Below, in pieces: positions 1-11,578 of a stretch of 64,000 bases of DNA; position 1 is the stretch's first letter, and each line of letters opens with the position of its first letter. The stretch is from Prinsepia uniflora (lineage: Eukaryota; Streptophyta; Magnoliopsida; Rosales; Rosaceae): positions 65,298,416 through 65,362,415 of the forward strand of contig CM064871.1 of assembly GCA_032719365.1 (NCBI GenBank). The letters are read 5' to 3'. The notes under the pieces were generated by a model. That model ran no database searches. It was not told where the DNA came from and saw nothing but the letters and a program-made list of their open reading frames with translations. A program made the position numbers and the translations under genes.

Positions 1-3000
1 GCTCTGGGTTGTTGAGCCAAAAGATGAGAGTCTGGAGAGCGTTGCCCGTAGCATAGGGATCAGAGTCTCTCTGTCTGCCGCCTCATTGGATTTATGACGT
101 ATATTTCCAATAGGACTTCGTGCAGAAGAACTAATTTCTGCTGCCTTCTTTAGTTTAGTATAACACTCATCACATACCCGATATGGTTTGTTTGTGTTTG
201 GAGCCAAGGCAGCTTTCAGAGATTTCTTGCTGCTGCATGCTTTGCAGAAGACTAAACCACAATTGTAACAATTATGACGTTTTCTTCTGAAACCGAAGGG
301 GTTGTGACAATCAGAGCAAACAGAATGGTCAGTGCTAGATGCCCATCTGTGAAGACAAATGACCGCAGTAAGGTTTGGACCACATGTGACACTCCTTACT
401 TGCTTATCCTTCATACAATCAACGAGGGTAGGTGTATTTCTATGATCATTGTCTCCATGGCCTAGTTGTCCATTTGAACCCTTTCCCCAAGTATAAACCT
501 CTGTCATGGAAGTCAAAACTGCAACATGATAAGAACCACAGGCAATTTCTTCAACAACAAAATCTGCAATTTTACCCTCAATCAGAGTGGGAACTTTCCC
601 CTCAGCTGAAGGACTGCCAAGCTGTCCATAAGCAGAACTTCCCATTGTATATACTTGCCCTGAGGCTGTGAGGCCAACTGTGAGACTATAGGCACATGCT
701 ACTTTACAAATGTTTTTATCAACCAATGCAGCTACACATTTAGGAACTAGTCTAGATTCCACATCCCCATGTCCAAGTTGGCCTTTTTCTCCATCACCCC
801 AGGTATACAGATATCCTGATGAAGAGTTGCTAGTAGTCTTAGGACTCAATGATTCATTCATTGCTACAGCAACTGCTGCAGTGTGCCAGACACCACAAGC
901 AACCCTTGTTGTTCTTAGCCCTCTCAAAGTTTCGACCTCTCGTGGAGTACTTGCACTATTATGATCCCCATGGCCTAAGGCACCGAAACAACCATCTCCA
1001 AAGGTAAACAACTGACCGGCTGAGGTAACAGCAGCTGTATGCCATGGTCCACAAGCAATATAGGATACGTGTATACCTTCCATGTTACCACTTACTTTTT
1101 TTGGAAACCAGTGACTAACTTCACTTCCATGACCAAGCAGACCAGAATTATGACCGCCATCACCCCATGTATAAAGATCTCCAGAAATTGTAACAGCACA
1201 AGTGTGATATTCTCCACATGCCACAAGTTCAACATTTATTCCACTAAGAGTGTCAATCGGCTTTGGGTGGGAAACATCTACTTCTGCACCGTGACCAAGC
1301 CTGCCTCCTGACTCCTCTCCCCAACTGAAGACTTCCCCATGCTTGGTGACCAGAACAGCGTGTCTGGAACCACAAGAAATTCCTTGAACATCTACAACCA
1401 CTCTTGATTCCAATGCCTTTGGCAGAAGAGCATCTGTCCTAAAACCATACGAACTCCCCACTCTATCCACACCACCTCCTAGTACTCCACCACCAACACC
1501 TTCACCCCATAAATAAACATCTCCTAAAGCATCAAAATCATCTTGAAAAGATCCTCGACTGGACGAGCTTACAGCACTAGATAAACTCACTCGAAATCCT
1601 TCCGATGCAGAATTTCGACCATTTGAGGTGTCTATAGATGCAGGTGATAACGAGGGATTCGAAACTGACTCAGGTTGAGTGGCAGTGGCACTCTTGGGGG
1701 TTGCAGTATATGATACTAGGTCAGCGAAAGCTCGTCCTAATCTACTTTGTGGGTTGTTCTCCAAAGGAACTCCTTCAGTGTCTCCTGGATCCTGTAGAAT
1801 TTTGTAAAAATACCAAAAAATAAACTTTAAATCACTGATACAGTAAAAAAACTATTTTTTTTCAACTATTGAAGAACAAAAAAATAAGTCACCCTCATAC
1901 GTACAAATGGTGTGACTGATGGAGAATGTCGTCGAGTACGAGAATGGGCACTATCTAGTGAAGTGCTGTCCAATCTTGATTCGTTTCTCCAGCTCCGGTA
2001 ATTACCTCGACTGATTATTGCCTTAAGACCAACAAACCAATCTTCAGCTTCATCCTTGTCCTTACATATCTGTCCAATAGGGTGGTAATGTATTAAATCA
2101 ATTGACTAACAGACATGATTTCTCAGGTGTCTTTTCTATTTTTCTAGCACAAATTTCTCAGTTTTTAATCTGCCATGTGCATGCAGTTGCAAGAATGAAC
2201 CTTCAGCATGGGGGCTTAAGAAAGTTAAATTTATTTTCTGTGCTCAGTATAGGTAAGAAATGTACTCACCAAGTCCAAGGACCTATCATTGTATAGAAGT
2301 GAAAATGATTGATACTCCTTTTCAGGACGTGGGTACCGCTGAAATATTGCCTGGAAGGAAAAGCCAAAGTGATGTTTATCAATATGTTTGGGAAGTATGC
2401 AAACAAGAGATATGACAATATTTTTATTTCTTTTCATTTTCTGGTCACAAGAAAGGATAGGGCAATCTGTGAGCGAAAGAAGTAGATTGGATAAAGGTTG
2501 ATTGGTTCAACCATAAAAGAAAATTTCAGATATAAGCTTCGTTGAAAAGCAGAAATAAGCATTTAAGAACATTCTGACGATTACATAATTCAGCTTTGGG
2601 TGGAAACTTTCTAGCAAAGGATAATGGAATCAAACTTACAGTCCGCTGGCCAGGAATAATTGTTGAAACATGACAAAGTTTAAGATGTTTTTCTTCTTTT
2701 CCTGAGTACCATATCAACAGAGACTCATCCTGAAACAAAACCAAGATTATCTGAACCAACACTCAGAGCAGAAATGAAAGAAAGCCACATGTGGAGGCAA
2801 CTTACATTAGAAAGCCGGAATGGGCAGAATTTTGGCTTTCCTCTGCGCCCATATTTTAACAAAGTTGCACCTTTCTTAAGTGCTGTTATGGCCTGGAAAT
2901 AGAGTTATATGAAAAACAGAAAACTCTACCTAAGGTATATATGTGTTACCATCCGTGAGGATAAACTGCTCTTAAGTATTCATCATCATTGACTCCATAT

Positions 3001-3205
3001 GTCTATAGATATATACATCATCAGTTACATGCAAACATGTAATCAATTGAAATCTCAAGTGAACAGAATGTTCTACTGAATAGAACCCAAAAGTCTCACC
3101 GTAACAGTCAATTTCACGGGAAATAATTAATCATAGGAAATTGAAAGTGGAACAAACCTGGTCGATATCCCTCTCGGCAGAACCGCTTCTCTGAGGACTA
3201 GCCAT
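1..3205 (-). CDS. PRAF-type PH-RCC1-FYVE protein, 5' part of gene (3' end off window)
   Basis: Six coding exons can be joined on the minus strand, all with GT-AG borders and in one phase: 3158-3205, 2806-2892, 2640-2729, 2270-2350, 1893-2069 and 1-1791 (open at the left edge). The start at 3205 opens with MASPQRSGSAERDIDQ. Residues about 17-125 form a PH domain (LLKYGRRGKPKFCPFRLS, then DESLLIWYSGKEEKHLKL). From about residue 250 there are seven RCC1 blades with a recurring VYTWG-x-GQLGHG core. A FYVE zinc finger lies near residues 645-705 (CSDC, RRKRHNCYNCG, CKAC, CDEC). At least 758 residues are encoded here. The order PH, RCC1 repeats, FYVE is that of plant PRAF proteins, which normally carry a C-terminal BRX domain; that part would lie beyond position 1. 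Family members are thought to bind phosphoinositides and act on small GTPases, but the specific role of this one is not visible. Confidence 0.95.
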
Positions 3206-3905
3206 TCAAGTTGCAATATTAGGTTTTTCCCAGAAGTACAAGACCCATTGGAACAACAACACCACCTAATATATCCCAATTCCCAATTTCTCCCCATTAA
3301 ACCAACAAAAAGAAAGCATTACTCTGTTCCTGAGCCTAAAGAAAATGTTTGCTTCACCTCTAACCCATTATTATCCCACAACTAGCCTCAGCTCTCAAGA
3401 ACAACCTTGCAGCTCAAGAAACTCAACCCCAAAGCCACAAAATTTCACAATGCCGTAAAAATCAAACCCTAAAACACCACAGGCGGACGCTCCACTCATC
3501 AACACTCAGCTCCCTACCAGCTCAAACCACTTCCTTGCAAAAAAAAAAAAAAACCCTAGCATTCACAATACACGGTCGAATTGCTCTCAAACTAAACGAT
3601 TCTCGTAATGTTCGACACCAAAAACACACATTCTAAACCGGAAAGAGTGCAGATTAGGGAAAACGAAGGTTGAGTTACCTACATTCCGAGAAAGTTGCAA
3701 AAATTCGCCGAATGTCAGCCATTTCCCAAAAAAAAAAAATTCGAGGTGGTTCAGTTGTAAAAAGAAACGAGAGAGAAAACAGGAAGAAAAAAGAAAAGAA
3801 AATGAGAGAGCTAACCGCTTTGAGAGCACGGCGAGGTCGTCGTCAATGCCGTATTTTTCCGAGAGAGGCTTTGGGGATTGCTGGTGTTTGTTAACTATCG
3901 TGCGC
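3206..3905 (-). promoter_or_regulatory. Probable 5' leader and promoter-proximal region of the PRAF-type gene
   Basis: Upstream of the PRAF start codon on the minus strand lies about 700 bp with no credible coding frame. It contains an A13 run at about 3540, and pyrimidine-rich tracts at 3731-3800 and 3905-3950 when read on the minus strand. A 5' untranslated exon and a leader intron are plausible, but no single splice pair stands out. The short frames here on both strands are low-complexity. Confidence 0.4.
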
Positions 3906-5766
3906 ACCTCTCTCTTTTCCTTCCTTTCTCTTTTTCTTGGATTTTCAAAGTTTAACAGTTTGTTTTGTCGCTCCTGATTCCTGATTGCCAAATCAAGTTT
4001 TGTGTCGCTTCATGCCACGTCACCGACTGAAATCTCCCGGGATGGGGATGGTTTTGCTTTTGTCTTCATTTGTTGACCCAAAGAAAAAAGCATGTCTTAA
4101 TTTGTTGACCAAATAAAGCATGTTTATATTCTCTAATTAAATTTTCTGGTTCTTTATTTAATTAATTTCTTGTTAAAATAAAATAAAGAAAGAAACCCTT
4201 CCATGAATACAGCCGTAAGAAACCCAAGGTAATGTAGAAGAAGCTATCCATTTTTTTTTATCAATTCTTTACAGATTCCATAGAACCCAGATTTTTTTTA
4301 ATGCTTTGTTTATGTTTTTATTGAATTTTGTTGTCCATATATCCTTATAAGAAGACTGAACGAGGCATTGAGGCGACGTGCATGCTGCATGCTGTATTTT
4401 TATTTTCATCTGTGTCATTCTGATTCACTAGGACAGCTAAACAACCCAATCCTTCCAATCTGCCTATTAAACATTCGTTCATCCACCACAATTCTAATTT
4501 TAATAGACGATTAAGAACATTATTATCTCAATAAAGAATGGTGATTCTCAGGGTTTAATTATAAGAGAACTAAACAATTTCAGCAAGAACTAAACCTCTG
4601 AAAAATGCATATCATTGCTTACCTATTAACCGATTGCCAAGGTCATTTGATTTTCTCCGAAGAAAGTGAGCGGGTTTGAGAGCTAGCCCTTGAGCTTCCT
4701 TGCGTCGATGGAAAAAAGATCCTTCCTTCTACAGTTCAACGTATGCGTGGACTGAGGGCATGTGGAGGGTTTTTTTTTCTTTCTTTTCTTCTAGTTTTAA
4801 GTCGAATTTAAATTTGATCGATGATATAAGAATATCTCATTAAAATAGAATGCAAATATTATCCCGATATAAATATTACAATCAAAATAGCGTGCAAATT
4901 AGATGGTTTCATTAAACTTGGCGTTGCGGGTTGAATTTATGGCCTCAATGCATGACAATTCTTAAACCAAGTTGATCCCTACATTGAGGGTCCTCCCGTT
5001 AATTGGCAGAATACAATTATACAAATGTCTTGAGAAATGTGATAATTACACATATCAAAGCAACGACCTTTAATAATTTGATTAATAGAAAAGACATATG
5101 TGGCCTAATCCCATCTTCAAATGAAAAGATGTCTCCCAATGCCATGATGAAAGAAAAAATTATTGTCTCATGCTCCTAGCATAATTTTAGAAAAGTTTGA
5201 AAGAAGCTAATCTTTTTTTTTTTAATATCTAGAAGTAGATAAACTTTCACCCACTTAATTATTTTATTGGAATTATCCAAAGGATCAATTGGTTCAATGC
5301 TTGGCTAATTAGCTGGTCTCTAGTTAAGGTCTTATTATACCAACGTCAGTGATCTTGTCAATTTCTTTTTTCATCCGCAAATAATTAGTTCTTATAAAAT
5401 TTAAACAGTACGTTTTATTTTCAAACATTATTCTTTATTGGATGGAGATTTAATTTATGCGAAAAAATGGAAAATCGTATTTATAATTTGTGAAATTTGA
5501 AGAGCACGTACTTTTTGCAGCTGCTTGATTTTGATCTTGTTTATATTTTGGTTTCTCATATGTGCTTGAAAGTTGAAAACGGAAACGGAGAAGCTAAAAA
5601 CTTGACTCAAGATGCGAAAACAAAGCAAACTAATCATCATTAATTAGATCTCAGCTTCATCATGCCATGATATTAATTAAGATATTAGTGAAGCATACAT
5701 ACATATATATAGTTAATTAATCATCATTAATTTAACCAAATTAAGATCGATGGACTCCCGGAATAA
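3906..5766. other. AT-rich intergenic spacer
   Basis: About 1.9 kb between the PRAF-type promoter region and the 3' end of the HVA22-like gene. It is AT-rich with homopolymer A/T runs. The phrase TTTGTTGACC occurs twice near 4070-4115. I see no open frame with family features, no RNA gene and no clear transposon end. Confidence 0.5.
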
Positions 5767-5914
5767 TCAGTACATATAATCATCATCAAAGATCATGTAA
5801 TTGTTGTTCTTTCTGTTTCTTGCTTCTCTATCAGTCTGCAAATCACAAACACAAAAATCAATCCCCCACATAATACATACATTGCGATCGTACATTAATT
5901 ATTAGGGCATATGA

Positions 5915-5951
<37 letters not shown>

Positions 5952-6711
5952 CCTTGGTAATGAGCCTTTCAAATGCTTCAGTCCCATGCTCCTCCATGTA
6001 CTTTTCAGCGGCGGTCAAAATGTCGTCGGGTTTGCTGAAGACGCCGCCCTTCTTTCTTGGAATATACCACATCCGATGGCCAATGTTAATTCGTGGGTTC
6101 ATATAGTATGGTCTGATAAATCGCCGATAAACATATGCTGCGCCATTGAATTGTGGCAGCACCAACCAACATGTGAATATCAGCTTCGCATAATTCCATA
6201 TTGGGAAGCTGATAAATGTTCGACATTTAAACTGGTTATCAAATAAGTATGTTGGCGGAACTTAAAACGGAACAAGTTGGATCGGGAGATCTCACCATTC
6301 AATGATTTTAGCAAATGTGAGCTCGAAGAGTGTCATGAGAGAATAGAGAACCCAATAAGTGAGCCATTGTTGATCATCGGTGCGTGACTTGGTCTCAATG
6401 GCATTAACCGACGCATATCTGTCGAAATTACAAATGGGTTTCATGAGGTGAGTGCAATGTTCAAATTAATAAGAACATTGAAGAAAAATCACGAGGGACA
6501 ATTAATACATATTACTTACAGGGGATAAACTAGTGTGACTAGAGGCCTGCATATGATGGAGAGACAGAGTATAAGTATGTGACGTAGAAATTAATTAAGG
6601 AAAAATGGGAGAGAAGTTGATGGTATATATTTACAAAGCAAGAACATCAAAGTTGTTAGCCACAACTTGGAGAAGATTATTATTATTATTCCCAGAATTA
6701 TTACGACCCAT
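5767..6711 (-). CDS. HVA22 / TB2-DP1 family membrane protein, complete, five exons
   Basis: Five exons join with GT-AG borders and continuous phase: 6635-6711, 6520-6546, 6296-6418, 5953-6208 and 5767-5835, giving 183 residues, within the usual size of the family. The start at 6711 (MGRNNSGNNNNNLLQVV) is preceded by an in-frame stop, which fixes it. The TB2/DP1 core runs from about residue 24 to 120: the PLVTLVYPLYASVNAIE hairpin, a second hydrophobic stretch WLTYWVLYSLMTLFELT, then NYAKLIFTCWLVLPQFNGAAYVYRRF. The family shapes tubular ER membranes; barley HVA22 was found as an ABA- and stress-induced gene, but induction here cannot be judged from sequence. The tail (about 162-183) is basic and then acidic-aromatic, ending FDDDYMY. 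Exon 2 is only 27 bp. Intron 4 opens almost directly into a (TA)n run. Confidence 0.93.
5918..5947. repeat. (TA)n microsatellite in the last intron of the HVA22-like gene
   Basis: About 30 bp of alternating T and A. On the minus strand it starts a few bases after the donor of the last intron, which reads GTAACTATATAT. Length change here could affect donor use. Confidence 0.9.
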
Positions 6712-7559
6712 CTCTTGTTGCTGTTGCGATTGCTTGCTACTTGCTATGTTCTGTTGGCCTTCTTCTTCCTCTGTATATCAGCATTATGCATTCATGCTGG
6801 GCCGACTTAAAAGGAAGGGCTTTCAAAAAGCTACCTCAAAAGCTGACAATTGAGAAAGAAAAGCGTTGAAAAGTTGGGAAAGGGTAAGCTGATTTTGCGG
6901 AGAATATAGTCCTGCACAAGAAACGAGGCACCGATTTTTTGAACTTCGAGATTACTGTATATATGTTTTAGGAGTAAATTACTATTCGACCTCCATAAAA
7001 TTTACATTAATTTTAATTAAGGTCTCTCAATTTTTTTTAGTAGGTATATCATTAAAAAAAAAACTTATCCAACTACAAGTTTACAAGAGTCATTAATAAG
7101 AAAAAGTATGAAACGTAAGAAATACTCACAAATAAACTTATAAATAAAAATGCCAATTATCATGTTTAACTTGACGTTGGCAATATCTATAATCAAAAAT
7201 TAGTTCAAACTCAAAATCACAAACTCAAACAAGAAGCTTAGCCATAACTAAGCAAGGTCCATCGCCAAGGACTAGCAACGAGGTTGAATCTATGGCAGAG
7301 AGAGGGTAGTCGGAAGAGGAGAAGGGGAAAGGAGAAAAGAGGAAGAAGGAGAAAAAAACAGAAGGGAGAAGGAAAAATGAAGAGGGGAGAAGAAAAGAAG
7401 GCTGCCACTGACCCTATGAGGGAGCAATGGCTAGGGTTTTGGTCGATTATAGATGCTCTAAAAAGAAGGCGGGGAGAAGTTTCAAAAAAAGGATGTTCAA
7501 AGTGACGGTCTATCGTCCTTCAAGTTTGTTATTAGTAGTGTACGCAGTAGCGTAGTTAG
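6712..7559. other. Upstream region of the HVA22-like gene and AT-rich spacer
   Basis: Positions 6712-6950 are the presumed 5' leader and promoter of the HVA22-like gene, with an in-frame stop upstream of its start. The rest is AT-rich, apart from a purine-rich patch (GAGAAGGGGAAAGG-like, 7300-7400). That patch creates a lysine/arginine-rich open frame I regard as accidental. Confidence 0.45.
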
Positions 7560-8045
7560 AATTTTATTTGTGTGTGGGCGTTTCATAAAATACTTAAAAA
7601 ATTGAACTTTGAATAGAGATCATAACAAAAGAGTCACCACCAAATTAGTCTTCAATGTCAGGTTTAAAGAGATAACAACATAAACAAAAAGCAGCATCTT
7701 TTTCTATGTTGTTGTCCAACCAAGTAGGAAACTCACAAAACCAAGCAGAATTGAAAAGTCATCGTGGATTCCCAAAATTTTGATAAGGGAAATCATGAGT
7801 TCGAGGTTGGCATGGACCTTTTAGAAGATAAGTTTTTCGAACTTGGTCTCGAGTATTTGGATGATAACTTATCATTTGATTACGCAATCTAGGATCAGCC
7901 TGGAGATTTTCTAAATAGACTTCCACAATAATTTCTTTTAAACTACTTTCATCTGTCTTTTTATTTTTGTTCGTCGGTGACGATGAATCTGATACCTCAC
8001 TATTTGATTTTCTTTTGCAATATCTTTCCGTAGTTGAAAGACATA
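7560..8045 (-). pseudogene. TTF-type zinc finger / hAT-like transposase fragment (ZMYM1-like), broken
   Basis: Read on the minus strand, one frame gives a lysine/serine-rich lead (KRKSNSEVSDSSSPTNKNKK). It continues with DPRLRNQMISYHPNTRDQVR, then LLKGPCQPRTHDFPY, then FPTWLD, and then the cysteine motif AFCLCCYLFKPDIED. The combination of YHPN, GPCQPR and CxCCYLF is typical of the TTF-type zinc finger at the N-terminus of plant hAT-related proteins annotated as ZMYM1-like. Two in-frame stops interrupt it: TGA after GNPR and TAA after DIED. Only the N-terminal finger region is present, with no hAT dimerisation domain downstream and no terminal repeats. It is a dead fragment. Confidence 0.75.
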
Positions 8046-9258
8046 TTGAGCAAGCTTAATTGATATTTACTTATATATTAAAACTATATTCATAAAATTA
8101 TATTCATAGTCTTTTTATAGAGTGTGATTGAGATTGTTCTCATTCCTTATTTACTAATTAATGTATTAATATTTCTTAAAAGAAAAGGAATTGTATTCTT
8201 CTTAAAAAAAGGATTGTATAATAATAACAATGAATTAAAAAGTTTTGAAAATTTTAACAATTTGCGACTTGAGACTTAATAGATTTGAATTGTTCAAAAA
8301 GTATTCATAATCCAAATATTAATTAATTAACACTACTATTTTTATGTCAGTGGGGCAGAGTGACATACATGATATATATATATATATATAATACCAACCC
8401 AATTCATTTGGATCATCAAGATTCATGCAAGGATAAGGACCCACAATTATTTGAATCTTATATATATAACTGTGGAGAAGAAAAAGTGAAGGGGGCAGAC
8501 CTTTCTAAGCCCTGCCTCCTTCTCCGCCGTTGAGTGTACGTTCATAAACTATGTCTAAAAGTACAAGGATACTACTGTATATATATATATTTTAATGATT
8601 CAGTTTTAACTTTTTAATTCAAATAAATAAAAATCAATTTCAACTTCCAATTTATTTTATGTTCTCATGACAGAGGCTTGGGGTTGGAGGGATGTAGCCC
8701 TCCTTACCAACTATGATCCTTTTTGAAAATTTTCTTTAACCCAACCTATTTTACGCCTTATATTATTAGTAATGAAGAGATAATGTAAAATTTTGATACT
8801 CTTAAGATTTAAATGGTAAAACTTAAATTTAAAAAGTGATAATTTATATTTACATTACATGTTTAATTATGGATTTTGTTGTAATTTTTTTTTTCTTTTT
8901 CTTTCCATCAAGCTTTTTTAATGTTATATAGATACATTTGAGAGCAAGGCTCATTACGTTGGTGTATATTTTTATGTTTATTAATGAAATTCACTCGTAC
9001 TGTCAAGTTTCTTATACATTTAGCATGTAAGTTTAACCTTTTAAAATTCAAATTAAAAAATCATCCATATCTAATGATATTCTAATTTATTGTGTAATGC
9101 AAAATTTTAGATATAATTTTCGTAAAAAATGAAATTAGTACTCAATAGGCAATATATATAATTCTTCCACCGCCACTGTTACTGGATACGGAAAAATGTG
9201 AAATCCTCAATGAGTATCAAATTTATTTTTAAAGGACATAGAGAATGCGTGACAACAT
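8046..9258. other. AT-rich spacer
   Basis: About 1.2 kb of AT-rich sequence with short (TA)n runs at about 8370-8391 and 8577-8590. No coding frame, transposon terminus or RNA gene can be supported. Confidence 0.5.
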
Positions 9259-9332
9259 GGTTTCGTGGTGTAGTTGGTTATCATGTCAGTCTAACACACT
9301 GAAGGTCCCCAGTTCGAGCCTGGGCGAAGCCA
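9259..9332 (+). tRNA. tRNA-Val (anticodon AAC)
   Basis: This is 74 nt with a full cloverleaf. The acceptor strand GGTTTCG pairs with CGAAGCC (one G-U). The D-arm region reads GTGGTGTAGTTGGTTATCA. The anticodon arm TCAGT-CTAACAC-ACTGA shows AAC, and the T arm CCCCAGTTCGAGCCTGGGG-like fold carries the GTTCGAG loop. A TTTT run follows directly, as expected for RNA polymerase III termination, and no CCA is encoded, as in nuclear genes. Confidence 0.93.
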
Positions 9333-9396
9333 TTTTATAAAGAATATTTTTCCGGTTTTTTCTTACAATGCTTTTGTTGAGAACAAATGCCAACAT

Positions 9397-9465
9397 GGTT
9401 TCGTGGTGTAGATGGTTATCACGTCAGTCTAACATACTGAAGGTCCCCAAAACTGGGCGAAGCCA
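9397..9465 (+). pseudogene. tRNA-Val (AAC) pseudogene, tandem copy with damaged T arm
   Basis: It matches the tRNA-Val at 9259-9332 through the acceptor, D and anticodon arms (CTAACATACTG in place of CTAACACACTG). The T arm is shortened: CCCCAAAACTGGG replaces the stem and the GTTCGAG loop, so the B box is lost. The matching flank CAACATGGTTTCG begins just before both copies, which points to a local duplication. Confidence 0.85.
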
Positions 9466-9889
9466 TATTGTTCTCCATTTTTTTATTTTCATATAAATCT
9501 TGCCCTATATATACATATAAAATAAAATAAGGATATTATATATATATACATATGTGTGTGTATATATATATATATAAATAAAGATTTTATTTGTATCTCA
9601 CCTTTTAATATTTTTCTGCACAATTATTTCAATTTATTTAAGAGGTAATTATATATGGGTTAATAAGGTTAAGCTATAATTCAATTTATTTCACTTATTG
9701 ATTTCAATTGTTTTATTTATTTTTATGACCTTTTTATTCTTTAAATAGATAGCAGGGACAAATAATCATTATTGATCCCAGATTAAAATTTTGAATATTG
9801 AACACTTTCTATTTTATCAAGAATCTAATTCTATTAAATAATAAAATAGAAAAATTTAAACAAAATAACATGTTAACAAATAATCATTA
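9466..9889. other. AT-rich spacer with (TA)n runs
   Basis: Low-complexity AT-rich DNA, including a TA/TG microsatellite at about 9535-9580. No gene or mobile element can be recognised. Confidence 0.5.
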
Positions 9890-10095
9890 TTGTCCATTTT
9901 CTTAATAAATGGGTAGGTTTCGAGTTAACATGTTAACCCGTATATTGACCAATATATTGACCAGTTTAATAAACATGTCATTACTATCTCATATATCTAC
10001 CCATTTACCTACCTAAATACCTATTAAATCTTATAATTTAAATAGGTTAAACATATTAAATAGGTCAAACGGGTCATAGGTTAATTGAATTTTTT
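9890..10095. repeat. Left half of a dispersed repeat interrupted by nested LTRs
   Basis: A stretch rich in GGGTTAA, AACCCGT and ACGGGTCA words. Similar wording (TTATACGGGTTACATGGG, AAATAGGTCGGGTTTG) resumes at 17034 on the far side of the LTR nest. The two halves look like one repeat split by the insertions. The superfamily is not identifiable from what is left. Confidence 0.5.
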
Positions 10096-10578
10096 TGTAA
10101 CAACCAGTCCCGAATCAACGGGATTAATTAAGGATTAATTACGGATTATAGAGGATTAATCGGGGATTAATCGAGGATTATCGGACGATTGGGGTAAAAT
10201 GACGATTTTACCCTTAGATGAGTGGAACTGTTGACTTTTGATTCGAGAGTTCTAATGCACGTGGACCGAGGTCCATTACGTAGATCGAGACGATACGAAT
10301 TTGTAGACAGGCAGCATGTTGAAATCAGACATCGTACGAAAAAATTACGGGTCAAGGAAGGATTTTTATACTATTCATAGTTGCACATTTGACTAGAAGT
10401 TGACTTTTGGGTTTGTCTTGAGTGGGCCCAAAATATCTCTTGTGGACCAATAGATGTGTGACAAGTGTCACCCATCCTTTGGTCCACACAACACATACAT
10501 GCATCACCCTTTTTCCCTTCTCCCATTTTCGATCCAACCCGAAACCCTTCTCCCTTCCTTGTTCCTTATCTGCTGCCT

Positions 10579-10612
<34 letters not shown>

Positions 10613-11552
10613 GTGAGAGAGAGTGCTGGAGAGACAGGGGAAGACGGTGGTGAGAGGCTGAGCCGTCGTGGATGGATGAGGAAACCTAGAGAAAGGTCAA
10701 CCCGAAACCTGTTTGGATTTGGATTTGGTTTCAGACGTTTAGGGGTTGATTTTGGCAATTTGGACGTGTTTTGGGAGCTCATACAAGCTTGTGAGGATGA
10801 GTTTGGACGGAGGAGGACCACTAGACAACCCTAGAAGGAGGTTAGAAGTTTGGGCGTGGAATATCGATCTGGAACATGTAATTCCATTTCTTGTTTCTCT
10901 TTTTTAAGGCCGTAGAACTGTGTCTAGGAGAAAGACGAGTAGTTTGAGCGAAGAAGGAAGGAAAACGGTGGCTGGACGGCGGAGATACGAACGGGACAAG
11001 GTCGCAGGTCAAACGACCTGTTACAGTGACCCAGATTAACCCGTCTAGAGGTTGAAGGCGATGACATCACGATCCACGTCATCCCTGTTAGGCCATGTGG
11101 CCAACTAGAACGTGACAGGTGGCCAGGTGTTAGTCCAGTCAGCAACTGACGTGGTAGGGCCATGTTAGACATGTCAGACCACATGGACCAGTGAGATGGT
11201 GCCACGTGTAACGACCCATCCTGAATTTTGGGATTAGATTAGTGACTAATCAATAATTAGTAAGGTTAATCGGTGATTAGTTGTACGAAATTAGACGAAC
11301 GATGTAAAATGACCATTTTGCCCCTGATCGTGGGTAAAATGTTGACTTTTGACCCGGGAGGTCTGATGGCCAAGGGCCGAGGACTTTTACGTAAATCGAG
11401 TCGATACAAATCTGTAGACAGGTGGCACGCCGAAATCGGACGTTGAACAGAAAAGTTATGGTTCACGGAAGTTTGATTGCACTATGCACGCATTACAAGG
11501 CGGAGATGATATGGAAATATCTGATTGGGCAGATATTTTAAGTGGGACCCAT

Positions 11553-11578
11553 GGATGAGTGACAAGTGTCACTCATCC
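11553..11578. promoter_or_regulatory. Perfect LTR dyad, representative copy
   Basis: GGATGAGTGACA, two-base spacer AG, then its exact inverted copy. The same dyad occurs at 18051-18076 and 40625-40650 (perfect), and at 10452, 19989, 32125, 48366 and 54947 (one or a few changes), always early in an LTR. It may be a protein-binding site controlling LTR transcription, but no binding protein is identified. Confidence 0.7.

Noticed and set aside
3587..3991. 134-codon open frame on the minus strand upstream of the PRAF gene
   Set aside because: It is a Phe/Ser-rich low-complexity translation of leader and promoter DNA with no domain; the plus-strand frame over it is just as meaningless.
5902..6165. 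Separate 87-codon gene ending in YIYIYI
   Set aside because: It is exon 4 of the HVA22-like gene read through the donor into the (TA)n intron; the proper last exon lies at 5767-5835.
7284..7505. Lys/Arg-rich small protein
   Set aside because: It arises from a purine-rich low-complexity patch and has no recognisable domain or conserved context.
10454..10834. 126-codon frame with RERERE run
   Set aside because: It lies inside the outer LTR and is produced by the (GA)n tract.
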